This document shows, in pieces, positions 57,304-64,000 of a stretch of DNA of 64,000 nt. A program made the position numbers and the translations under genes. The notes under the pieces were generated by a model, which was given only the letters and a program-made list of their open reading frames with translations, was not told where the DNA came from and did not search any database. The stretch comes from Candidatus Thiodiazotropha sp. (lineage in GTDB: Bacteria; Pseudomonadota; Gammaproteobacteria; Chromatiales; Chromatiaceae). The stretch lies in the NCBI GenBank assembly GCA_023838465.1, contig JAIVEQ010000012.1:1-64000 (forward strand), written 5' to 3'. How positions within the stretch are numbered: position 1 is the first letter of the stretch; the number at the start of each line of letters is the position of its first letter.

Positions 57304-57912
57304 TCAGAACTGGTAGTTCGGCTGTTCACCAACATTTCCACCAAAGCCTGATTTCAAGTTAACACGCTCCGATAAACACGGCGGGTTTTCAAACAGGGTC
57401 AACAACTCTCTCTCAGAGTCGATACAGATATGTGAATCAACCTGGTTACCAAATACCGGGGTATAAGAGAGATCCAATTCGGGTACTTGATTCCATGAAA
57501 GCACGGCTCGCACTTTTGGCTGGGCACCACTCATGACAGCCTCCCTGTATTGATCGACATTGAAGTCAGAGGAGACCAGGTGATAGTTTGGAAGGGGACT
57601 GTTGTCGCCTCCACTCTCAGCGTCACAGACCTTGAAGTGGTTCAGGCCTACCGCCTGAAATCCCCCATTATCGCCCCAATCGATAAAAAACCTGACATAC
57701 TCGATCGAGCCATGGCGGCGCAGAATACCACTATACCCATCCACCTGTCTGATACTGACGATAGCCATTAAGCTTGAGGCATTGGGATTAATCGCGGCGC
57801 ACAGCAACTCTTCCCAGTGGGTGACTTCAGCATATCTTCTTGCGTACCGTATCACATCACCCGGGGCAACCTTGCCGGCAAAGAGATGGGCCAGCAGGAC
57901 ACTTCTTGTCAA
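57304..57912 (-). CDS. Conserved protein of unknown function, perhaps 5'-truncated
   Basis: The 202-codon frame from TTG 57912 contains VIRYARRYAEVTHWEELLCAAINP, then GYSGILRRHGSIEYVRFFIDWGDNGGFQAVGLNHF, a pattern seen in uncharacterised conserved bacterial proteins, and ends with short motifs NQVDSHICIDSE. The frame stays open upstream to a TAA inside the hairpin at 57964-57994 (LTCAEYSIHEL reads like protein), without ATG or GTG. So it either uses a TTG start or has lost its true 5' end. Function not known. Confidence 0.5.
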   Translation of the reverse strand: MTRSVLLAHLFAGKVAPGDVIRYARRYAEVTHWEELLCAAINPNASSLMAIVSIRQVDGYSGILRRHGSIEYVRFFIDWGDNGGFQAVGLNHFKVCDAESGGDNSPLPNYHLVSSDFNVDQYREAVMSGAQPKVRAVLSWNQVPELDLSYTPVFGNQVDSHICIDSERELLTLFENPPCLSERVNLKSGFGGNVGEQPNYQF

Positions 57913-57963
57913 TACAAGCTCATGAATACTGTATTCTGCACAAGTGAGTCTTCGATCTCGTGA

Positions 57964-57994
57964 TGTCTTTTAGGCGTCCCAGGCCTAAAAGACA
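57964..57994. other. Perfect 12-bp hairpin
   Basis: Arms TGTCTTTTAGGC (57964-57975) and GCCTAAAAGACA (57983-57994) with a seven-base loop lie 50 bp upstream of the 57304-57912 gene. It could be a terminator remnant or part of a leader. Confidence 0.7.
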
Positions 57995-58571
57995 CTCGAT
58001 CTTTGACAACCTATTAGTGCCCCGGACGGTCCTGGTCACTGACACTACGTGATCACATCGCAAGCTCGTGACCACTCCGCCGTCAGTTCCCAAATGACTG
58101 GACGCCGTGTTCGGATGCTCGCTTTGCATCCCCTCTGGCGCAAGGCACGACGGGTCTACAGTCTCGCCTCACGCCTACCGGGGACTAACCGCCTCGGCTT
58201 TCAGCCTTCCTTGGCGCTCAGCGAGTGTGTTCTCTGAATGTATGTTTTCCATTTTCTTACTCACAAGCCGAGAATCAGTGACATTGAGAACATCATTCCA
58301 TTGTCAACGATCCACACTGTATGAAATGACTCATCCATACCTTGTGACATATTCACTTGACAGTATCAGGCAGTTGATACCATGTAATTCACTAGGGTAA
58401 TGACCACAAGTATTGGGAATATCTGTCTTGAATAAGCGCTCAATACAAATTGTCAGCATAAAAATGCAATTCATTGCAGTTAAACAGTTGACCCATCTGC
58501 CGTCATCAAAGAGAATTCATAGTGTTCGATTAGAACAGCCGGCCAAGAATAATCATTTTAGGGTAATACCA
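57995..58571. other. Gene-free stretch with a GC-rich, possibly structured core
   Basis: The ~575 bases between the conserved protein and nhaD hold no supported gene. The part at about 58020-58240 is clearly more GC-rich than its flanks and contains several short inverted repeats (for instance TGATCACATCGCAAGCTCGTGACCA and GTCAGTTCCCAAATGACTGG). It may be a structured RNA or the remnant of an inserted element; coding frames through it lack family features. Confidence 0.4.
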
Positions 58572-60044
58572 GTGAGATTCATCACAACCATATTCATCTC
58601 TCTCTTTCTGCCATCCATCGCTTTTGCAACCGGAGGTGGAGAGGATCATCTTGATTTGACCAACCATTGGGTTGGATTTACCGCTATTGGGATATTTGTA
58701 GTCGCCTATCTGTTGGTGATGGCCGAGGAGTTCACTCACCTCCGAAAATCCAAACCCGTGATCCTTGCTGCCGGTATGATATGGGGACTGATCGCCTGGT
58801 ACTACCACTCTCACGGCATGCCCCATGCGGCTGAGGAGATGGTGCGCCACAATCTGCTGGAATATGCAGAGCTGATGCTCTTCCTGCTGGTGGCAATGAC
58901 CTACATCAACGCCATGGATGAGCGAAATATCTTTGAGAAGCTGCGTTCCTGGCTGGTCGGCAAGGGATTCGGTTTTCGCAAGCTGTTCTGGATAACCGGT
59001 GTTCTTGCCTTCTTTATATCCCCGGTTGCAGACAATCTGACCACCGCCCTACTGATGTGTGCCGTAGTCCTGGCTGTTGGCGGGACCAATACAAAGTTTG
59101 TACTGCTCGCTTGTATCAATATTGTGGTTGCCGCAAATGCCGGTGGCGCCTTCAGCCCTTTTGGTGACATCACTACACTGATGGTATGGCAGAAGTCTAT
59201 TGAGACAGCCCAGGGCAGTGTCGATTTCTTGTCCTTCTTTGCGCTATTTATCCCCTCTCTCGTCAATTGGCTGGTTCCTGCATCCATCATGACTTTCGCC
59301 GTGCCAAATGTAAAACCAGAAGGGGGTGGCGAGGATGTCGAGATGAAGCGCGGTGCAAAACGCATCATCGCCTTCTTTTTGGCAACCATCGTGACTGCTG
59401 TCAGCTTCCACAACTTTCTGGGTATGCCCCCTGTGATCGGCATGTTGACCGGCCTGGCCTATCTTCAGTTCTTTGGCTTCTATCTGAAAAAGACCTTCCA
59501 CAAGGAGCACCCACAATTCAGTAAAGCTGACCTTGTCGAAATGGAACACGACGGACAAATGGGAGACATGGTCTCCTTCGATGTCTTTAACAAAGTGGCT
59601 CGAGCAGAGTGGGATACCCTGCTTTTCTTCTATGGCGTGGTGCTTTGTGTCGGTGGCCTTGGCTTTATCGGTTACCTGGCCGTAGCTTCTGAGGTGATGT
59701 ATAACCAGTGGGGTATGGCACTGGAGCTCTCGCAAACGATGAATGAGACACCCGCCAATATCATGGTTGGCATACTTTCCGCCATTGTTGACAACATCCC
59801 GGTGATGTTCGCTGTACTGACCATGATGCCCGATATGTCCATGGGACAATGGTTACTGGTTACCCTGACCGCTGGTGTAGGTGGCTCGATGCTCTCAATT
59901 GGCTCAGCAGCAGGTGTCGCTCTGATGGGACAAGCACGGGGTAAATATACCTTTTTCGGTCATCTCAAGTGGATGCCTGTTATAGCTCTGGGCTATGTTG
60001 CCAGTATCATGACCCATCTGTGGGTTAATGCGGGCAGCTTTTAA
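58572..60044 (+). CDS. nhaD: Na+/H+ antiporter NhaD (copy 1)
   Basis: This 490-residue antiporter of the ArsB/NhaD family has a signal-like N-terminus (MRFITTIFISLFLPSIAFA) followed by about 12 helices. Family motifs: MAEEFTHLRKSKPVILAAGMIWGLI, DNLTTALLMCAVVLAV, NAGGAFSPFGDITTLMVWQK, and SIVDNIPVMFAV-like IVDNIPVMFAVLTM. GTG 58572 is chosen because AGGG lies 8 bases upstream and the signal segment starts there; the frame is open to 58413. It expels Na+ and supports pH balance. A paralog follows directly. Confidence 0.9.
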   Translation: MRFITTIFISLFLPSIAFATGGGEDHLDLTNHWVGFTAIGIFVVAYLLVMAEEFTHLRKSKPVILAAGMIWGLIAWYYHSHGMPHAAEEMVRHNLLEYAELMLFLLVAMTYINAMDERNIFEKLRSWLVGKGFGFRKLFWITGVLAFFISPVADNLTTALLMCAVVLAVGGTNTKFVLLACINIVVAANAGGAFSPFGDITTLMVWQKSIETAQGSVDFLSFFALFIPSLVNWLVPASIMTFAVPNVKPEGGGEDVEMKRGAKRIIAFFLATIVTAVSFHNFLGMPPVIGMLTGLAYLQFFGFYLKKTFHKEHPQFSKADLVEMEHDGQMGDMVSFDVFNKVARAEWDTLLFFYGVVLCVGGLGFIGYLAVASEVMYNQWGMALELSQTMNETPANIMVGILSAIVDNIPVMFAVLTMMPDMSMGQWLLVTLTAGVGGSMLSIGSAAGVALMGQARGKYTFFGHLKWMPVIALGYVASIMTHLWVNAGSF

Positions 60045-60218
60045 TATTCTGTCAACCTAATAATATTGGATGCTGCTAGCCAGGAAGTGGCTAGCAGTGC
60101 CTCGAAGGAAATGCCCTATACAAATCAATTTCCCTTTGATCTTAGGCGTTATTCTCGAATTACATTTTGATATACAGGTAACATCAATTACTTCTTAAAT
60201 AACAATTTGTCCGGTGGT

Positions 60219-61658
60219 ATGAAGAAACTGACAGTTTCGGTTGCATTGATCGGCTTAATACCCAACCTGGCGTCGGCAGATCATATGTCAGCCAGCGGCT
60301 ACAGTATGAGTACTCATTGGGTTGGTTTACTCAGTGTATTCATCTTTATTCTTGCCCTGATAGCAGTCACACTCGAAGAGTTTATTGAACTGCGAAAGTC
60401 AAAACCCATGCTCTTTGCTGCGGGGATCATATGGGGACTCATCGGTTGGTATGCCCATGAGAACGTGGGCGGACATGCTGCTGAGCAGGCACTCCGCCAC
60501 AGCCTTTTGCAGTATGCGGAACTGATGCTATTCATTCTGGTGGTGATGACCTACATTAACGCCCTGGCTGAACGACGGGTCTTTCTGTCGCTTCGTACTT
60601 GGGTAGCTCACCGTCAATATAGCTACCGACACCTCTTCTGGACCACAGGCCTGATAACCTTTTTTCTCTCACCCTTTCTCGATAACCTATCGACTGCGCT
60701 GTTGATGGGAGCTGTGATTCTCAATCTGGAAAGAGACAATCAGCGTTTTGTCACACTCTCTTGCATCAATATCGTCCTCGCTTCAAATGCAGGTGGTGCT
60801 TACAGCCCATTCGGGGATATCACGACACTGATGGTTTGGCAGCAGGATATTGTCAGCACAACCGGGCGGGTTGACTTCTTCTCCTTCTTCTCACTGTTTT
60901 TACCCTCATTGATCAGTTATCTGGTCCCTGCCGGATTCATGCATTTTGCCATCCCCCCAGGCAACCTTACCGTCACCCAGGAACAGGTACAGATGCGGCG
61001 CGGTGCAAAAGGTATCATGGCACTGTTTCTATTGACCATTGCCACAGCGGTCTTTTTTCAAGGTCAATTAATGCTGCCTGCAACGATCGGTGTGATGACA
61101 GGCCTCTCCTATCTACAGTTCTTTGGCTATTTTCTTAAAAAGACCCATAAACCGAGCGAGGGGCAGATCACTACCTCTGAATCACCCGATTTTTCTGTGG
61201 TGGTTGAAAACCGACAGCCATTCGATGTCTTTTTAAGAGTGGCAAGATCGGAGTGGGACACGCTACTGTTCCTGTGCGGGGTCATACTCTGCGTCGGTGG
61301 TCTTGGTTATATGGGTTTTCTGACTGTAGCCTCTGAATTGCTCTATATCCAATGGGGGGCTACGGCGGCTAACGTCTCTATAGGTGCGGCTTCCGCGGTT
61401 CTGGAGAATATCCCTACCATGTCAGTGGTACTCAATATGCGGCCGGAGATGTCACTGGGTCAATGGCTACTGGTGACTCTGACAACAGGGATCGGTGGCA
61501 GCCTGCTTTCCATCGGTTCTGCCGCTGGCGTTGCTTTAATGGGGCAGGCCAAGGGAAAGTACACTTTTTTTGCACACCTGCGCTGGACACCCGCCATAGC
61601 CCTGGGTTTTTTACTCAGCGTTGCATGCCACCTTTGGCTCAACGCCAGTCTATTCTGA
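60219..61658 (+). CDS. nhaD: Na+/H+ antiporter NhaD (copy 2)
   Basis: This 479-residue paralog of the preceding gene starts MKKLTVSVALIGLIPNLASA (signal-like). It keeps LEEFIELRKSKPMLFAAGIIWGLIGWY, DNLSTALLMGAVIL, NAGGAYSPFGDITTLMVWQQ and VLENIPTMSVVLNM. In the last motif a Glu stands where copy 1 has Asp (DNIP to ENIP), which might change ion handling. It is shorter in the loop between helices 8 and 9. The 174-bp gap to copy 1 has no terminator, so both may be co-transcribed. Confidence 0.9.
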   Translation: MKKLTVSVALIGLIPNLASADHMSASGYSMSTHWVGLLSVFIFILALIAVTLEEFIELRKSKPMLFAAGIIWGLIGWYAHENVGGHAAEQALRHSLLQYAELMLFILVVMTYINALAERRVFLSLRTWVAHRQYSYRHLFWTTGLITFFLSPFLDNLSTALLMGAVILNLERDNQRFVTLSCINIVLASNAGGAYSPFGDITTLMVWQQDIVSTTGRVDFFSFFSLFLPSLISYLVPAGFMHFAIPPGNLTVTQEQVQMRRGAKGIMALFLLTIATAVFFQGQLMLPATIGVMTGLSYLQFFGYFLKKTHKPSEGQITTSESPDFSVVVENRQPFDVFLRVARSEWDTLLFLCGVILCVGGLGYMGFLTVASELLYIQWGATAANVSIGAASAVLENIPTMSVVLNMRPEMSLGQWLLVTLTTGIGGSLLSIGSAAGVALMGQAKGKYTFFAHLRWTPAIALGFLLSVACHLWLNASLF

Positions 61659-62121
61659 CATTAGTAATATGGTCTCGCTGGCAATACCCGCATGAGATGA
61701 GCAAAGCTGACATGAATAACCAACAGGATCAGCTATTTCTGCCTCTTAAAGACCACTTTCAATAATAACGGAGCATCTATAGCATCGCTTTCTTACTGAT
61801 ATATATAATATTTATTAAAATTCGTGCGCGTAACGATCCACAATATATGGCTATAGCTTGATATCGATTGGATGACTGACACAAAGCCCAAACATGCTGC
61901 GGCGCAACACTGAATCAGACCACTCAGTAAATCCGCAATCAATCTCTATACCTTCGTCAGACGAATCGATCACGCACCACTTCCTTCACTGGAAATAGAA
62001 CATCTCCGTGTTATAGTTGGCAGCAATTTTTTACTTCGTAACCGTTCCGGTCAGAAAAAAATAGCCTTGCCTAGAGGCAATCCGGACAGCTCAATATAAT
62101 GATTTAGATAGGGAGAAGCTC
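61659..62121. other. Intergenic region upstream of prkB
   Basis: About 460 bases contain no supported gene; a 22-codon frame (61697-61765) has nothing to recommend it. A perfect TATAAT at 62095-62100 lies shortly before the prkB start and may be its -10, but the T would then give a very short leader and no good -35 is seen. Confidence 0.4.
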
Positions 62122-62994
62122 ATGTCAAAAAAGCATCCTGTGGTAGCCGTAACCGGCTCATCCGGCGCAGGTACAACCACGGTTAAGCGCGCCTTCGAAC
62201 ATATCTTCTACCGCGACGGTATCAAACCTGCCGTGGTCGAGGGTGACAGCTTTCACCGTTTTACCCGGGTGGAGATGCGCGAAAAGATGGCTAGCGGCCT
62301 CAGTCACTTTGGTCCTGAATCCAACCATTTCGACAAGATTGCCGGTCTTTTCAAAACTTATGGTGAGACAGGCAGTGGAGACAAGCGCTACTACCTACAC
62401 AGTGAAGAAGAGGCAGGGGAACACAATGCTCGCCTTGGATGTGACCAAAAACCGGGTGAATTCACCCCTTGGGAAAAAATTGAAGAGGGCACTGACCTCC
62501 TCTTCTATGAAGGTCTACATGGTATGGTCGTGGATGGCGATGTGGATGTTGCCAAAAATGTTGATCTGGGTGTGGGTGTGGTGCCGATCGTCAATCTGGA
62601 GTGGATCCAGAAGATCTTTCGTGACAATGCAGAACGTGGTTACAGCGAAGAGGCGATTGTCGACACCATCATGCGACGCATGCCCGACTACATCAACCAC
62701 GTCACCCCACAGTTCTCGCGCACCGACATTAACTTCCAGCGCGTACCAACAGTGGATACTTCGAACCCCTTCATCGCCCGTGACATTCCAACACCGGATG
62801 AAAGTTTCGTTGTAATACGCTTCACGGATTACAAGAAATTCGATGTCGACTTCCCCTACCTGATGTCGATGATCGATGGTTCTTTCATGTCTCGTCGCAA
62901 CACCATCGTTGTACCTGGAGGCAAAATGGGCTTCGCAATGGAGATCATTCTGCAGCCCATCATCGAGCGCATGATGGATGCCCGCAACGTCTAG
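62122..62994 (+). CDS. prkB: Phosphoribulokinase
   Basis: This 290-residue kinase makes ribulose-1,5-bisphosphate from ribulose-5-phosphate for RuBisCO. The P-loop is GSSGAGTT (residues 12-19), followed by VVEGDSFHRFTR (catalytic Asp region), HFGPESNHFD, and FYEGLHGMVVDGDVDVAKNVDLGVGVVPIVNLEWIQK. Length and motifs are of the proteobacterial class I octameric type. It is alone here, without cbb genes. Its presence is the strongest sign of autotrophy; GGGAG sits 7 bases before the ATG. Confidence 0.96.
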   Translation: MSKKHPVVAVTGSSGAGTTTVKRAFEHIFYRDGIKPAVVEGDSFHRFTRVEMREKMASGLSHFGPESNHFDKIAGLFKTYGETGSGDKRYYLHSEEEAGEHNARLGCDQKPGEFTPWEKIEEGTDLLFYEGLHGMVVDGDVDVAKNVDLGVGVVPIVNLEWIQKIFRDNAERGYSEEAIVDTIMRRMPDYINHVTPQFSRTDINFQRVPTVDTSNPFIARDIPTPDESFVVIRFTDYKKFDVDFPYLMSMIDGSFMSRRNTIVVPGGKMGFAMEIILQPIIERMMDARNV

Positions 62995-63005
62995 TCAAAG
63001 AGACG

Positions 63006-63041
63006 AAAAAAGCCGCATAACTTAGGTTATGCGGCTTTTTT
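63006..63041 (+). terminator. Rho-independent terminator after prkB
   Basis: A perfect 16-bp stem (AAAAAAGCCGCATAAC with GTTATGCGGCTTTTTT) with a TTAG loop follows the prkB stop by 11 bases. Its A- and T-runs could end transcription from both sides. Confidence 0.95.
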
Positions 63042-63076
63042 ATGCCATCCACTCAGGACAATCAAAACAGGTATTG

Positions 63077-63226
63077 AATCTAGAATCCGCCGTTGAACAT
63101 GGATTTTTCACAAATTCATGTAGCACCCCAACGCTCACCCAATGGGTGTTGAAAAAAATCCATTATTTGGTTTGCTGTTTCATTACTTTACGTCAGATAT
63201 CAGCGGTCAACTGCCGAACCTAGGTT
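63077..63226. mobile_element. 150-bp MITE-like element, copy 2
   Basis: The ends AATCTAGAATCCGCCGTTGA and TCAACTGCCGAACCTAGGTT are imperfect inverted repeats, and the body matches 39716-39864 closely from end to end (GTTGAACATGGATTTT-CACAAATTCATGTAGCA and ATTACTTTACGTCAGATATCA). It lies between the convergent prkB and gloB ends, just after the terminator. Confidence 0.8.
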
Positions 63227-63234
63227 GAATACGA

Positions 63235-64000
63235 TCAGTCGTATTCACTGTCCTTCCACTGCCGCAATGCCGTAAAGACATCGCCTGGAGTTGTCAGTTT
63301 GTTGCCTGAAGCCCGTTCTGCGGCACCCACCACTGACATGACTTCAGTACGTAAAAAGGGATTTGTCATTAATTCTTCTGAGAGAACAGAAGGTACGGTC
63401 GGAATCCCAGATTGAGATTTTTCCCGTTCAATCTGGAGACGTCGTCCTAAATCGGGATTTTCAGGTTCAACCCATTCCGCAAACCCCAGATTGGCCAGGG
63501 TGTATTCATGGGCGCAATAGAGCCGGGTCTGCGCCGGGAGCTGTGCGATACGCTGCAGAGAGGCTGAAAGCTGTTCGAATGTGCCATCGAACACTCGCCC
63601 GCATCCGCCGGCAAACAGGGTATCACCACAGAACAACACGCCCTCGCCATAGTAGGCGATATGCCCGGCTGTGTGGCCCGGCACCTCCAGTACCTGGAAG
63701 TCGGCTGCCAGTCCCGGTATCGACGGTTTATCACCCTCTTTCAGGGGATGGGTGACACCACGGATTTTCTCTTTGCCAGGCCCAAAGACAGCAATCCCCG
63801 GAAAAGCATCACACAACTCGGGGATACCCCCGACATGATCATAGTGATGGTGGGTTATAAGGATTGCGCTCAGCTGGATCGATGTTTGTTCCAGCCATTG
63901 CAAAACGGGTGTCTCATCACCCGGATCCACAGCAACGGCTTGTGAGGATGCTGGATTTTTCAACATCCAGATATAATTATCATCGAAGGCGTTGACGGCT
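63235..64000 (-). CDS. gloB: Hydroxyacylglutathione hydrolase (glyoxalase II), start beyond window
   Basis: The frame enters from the right edge (AVNAFDDNYIWMLKNP) and ends at 63235; only a few N-terminal residues are missing. It has the metallo-beta-lactamase motif THHHYDHVGG, VPGHTAGHIAYY, LFCGDTLFAGGCGRVFDGT and CAHEYTLANLGFA, the GloB signature, plus the C-terminal dimer/substrate part with PFLRTE. It cleaves S-lactoylglutathione to lactate and glutathione. An internal ATG (63966) is not the true start because the upstream codons continue the family sequence. Confidence 0.95.
   Translation of the reverse strand, partial: AVNAFDDNYIWMLKNPASSQAVAVDPGDETPVLQWLEQTSIQLSAILITHHHYDHVGGIPELCDAFPGIAVFGPGKEKIRGVTHPLKEGDKPSIPGLAADFQVLEVPGHTAGHIAYYGEGVLFCGDTLFAGGCGRVFDGTFEQLSASLQRIAQLPAQTRLYCAHEYTLANLGFAEWVEPENPDLGRRLQIEREKSQSGIPTVPSVLSEELMTNPFLRTEVMSVVGAAERASGNKLTTPGDVFTALRQWKDSEYD

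Noticed and set aside
58100-58240. Integron attC-like site in the GC-rich block
   Set aside because: The core-site pattern GTTRRRY with a matching partner is not present; only a loose GTTAG occurs.
61697-61765. 22-codon small ORF upstream of prkB
   Set aside because: No ribosome site, no conservation evidence; the composition does not differ from surrounding non-coding sequence.

Overview
The window looks like the chromosome of a chemoautotrophic gammaproteobacterium, probably a sulfur oxidiser of the Chromatiales/Sedimenticola type. The reasons are a PrkB-type phosphoribulokinase (Calvin cycle), a tmRNA with the gammaproteobacterial tag ANDDNYALAA, the hrcA-grpE-dnaK-dnaJ order, the pcnB-folK-pan and lapA-lapB-pyrF clusters, and the recN/fur/bamE/ratA/smpB/ssrA neighbourhood. 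The lineage is inferred from gene content only; no search was run.

Positions 1-20,200 are an accessory region. The left end carries minus-strand Tad-pilus-like genes: a truncated TadG-like protein, an Flp-like pilin with a 9-bp repeat in its membrane helix, and two exported proteins. Divergent from these is an 1808-residue protein that joins a TadE-like N-terminus, an acidic linker, an RHS core and a C-terminal domain whose His/Asp/Glu pattern resembles zinc-dependent phospholipase C/HetC-like enzymes. Behind it stand four paralogous lipoproteins of about 340 residues (likely immunity proteins), a displaced copy of the toxin domain broken by a 7-bp triplication, relics of toxin 3' ends directly before several of the immunity genes, the tail of an unrelated toxin with a frameshifted membrane protein, a truncated REP-type (Y1) transposase, and a separate decayed RHS pseudogene. 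I read this as a polymorphic toxin locus that grew by repeated displacement of C-terminal toxin/immunity modules, with the active copy apparently tied to a Tad-type export or anchoring system. This is the most novel part of the window.

Positions 20,600-31,100 hold a glycogen/alpha-glucan cluster: malQ, a GH57 amylase-like enzyme, glgC, glgB, pgi and glgA. Positions 31,300-36,100 hold panD, panC, panB, a deoxynucleoside kinase, folK and pcnB, followed by a divergent tRNA-Glu. Then come galU, pyrF, lapB, lapA, a fliK-like gene, dapB and the heat-shock cluster with an operator of CIRCE type in front of hrcA. Positions 48,000-54,900 carry nadK, recN, fur, bamE, rnfH, ratA, a sodium:solute symporter, smpB and ssrA. 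The right end contains a few poorly known genes (an atypical rhodanese-like protein, a sugar transferase, a possibly truncated conserved protein), two tandem nhaD Na+/H+ antiporters, prkB and the 3' part of gloB.

Small non-coding repeats recur: two copies of a 150-bp element with about 20-bp inverted ends (39.7 kb and 63.1 kb), and a single 132-bp element with 25-bp inverted ends between glgA and panD. Most housekeeping genes are intact and ordinary; decay is concentrated between 8.4 and 18.7 kb.
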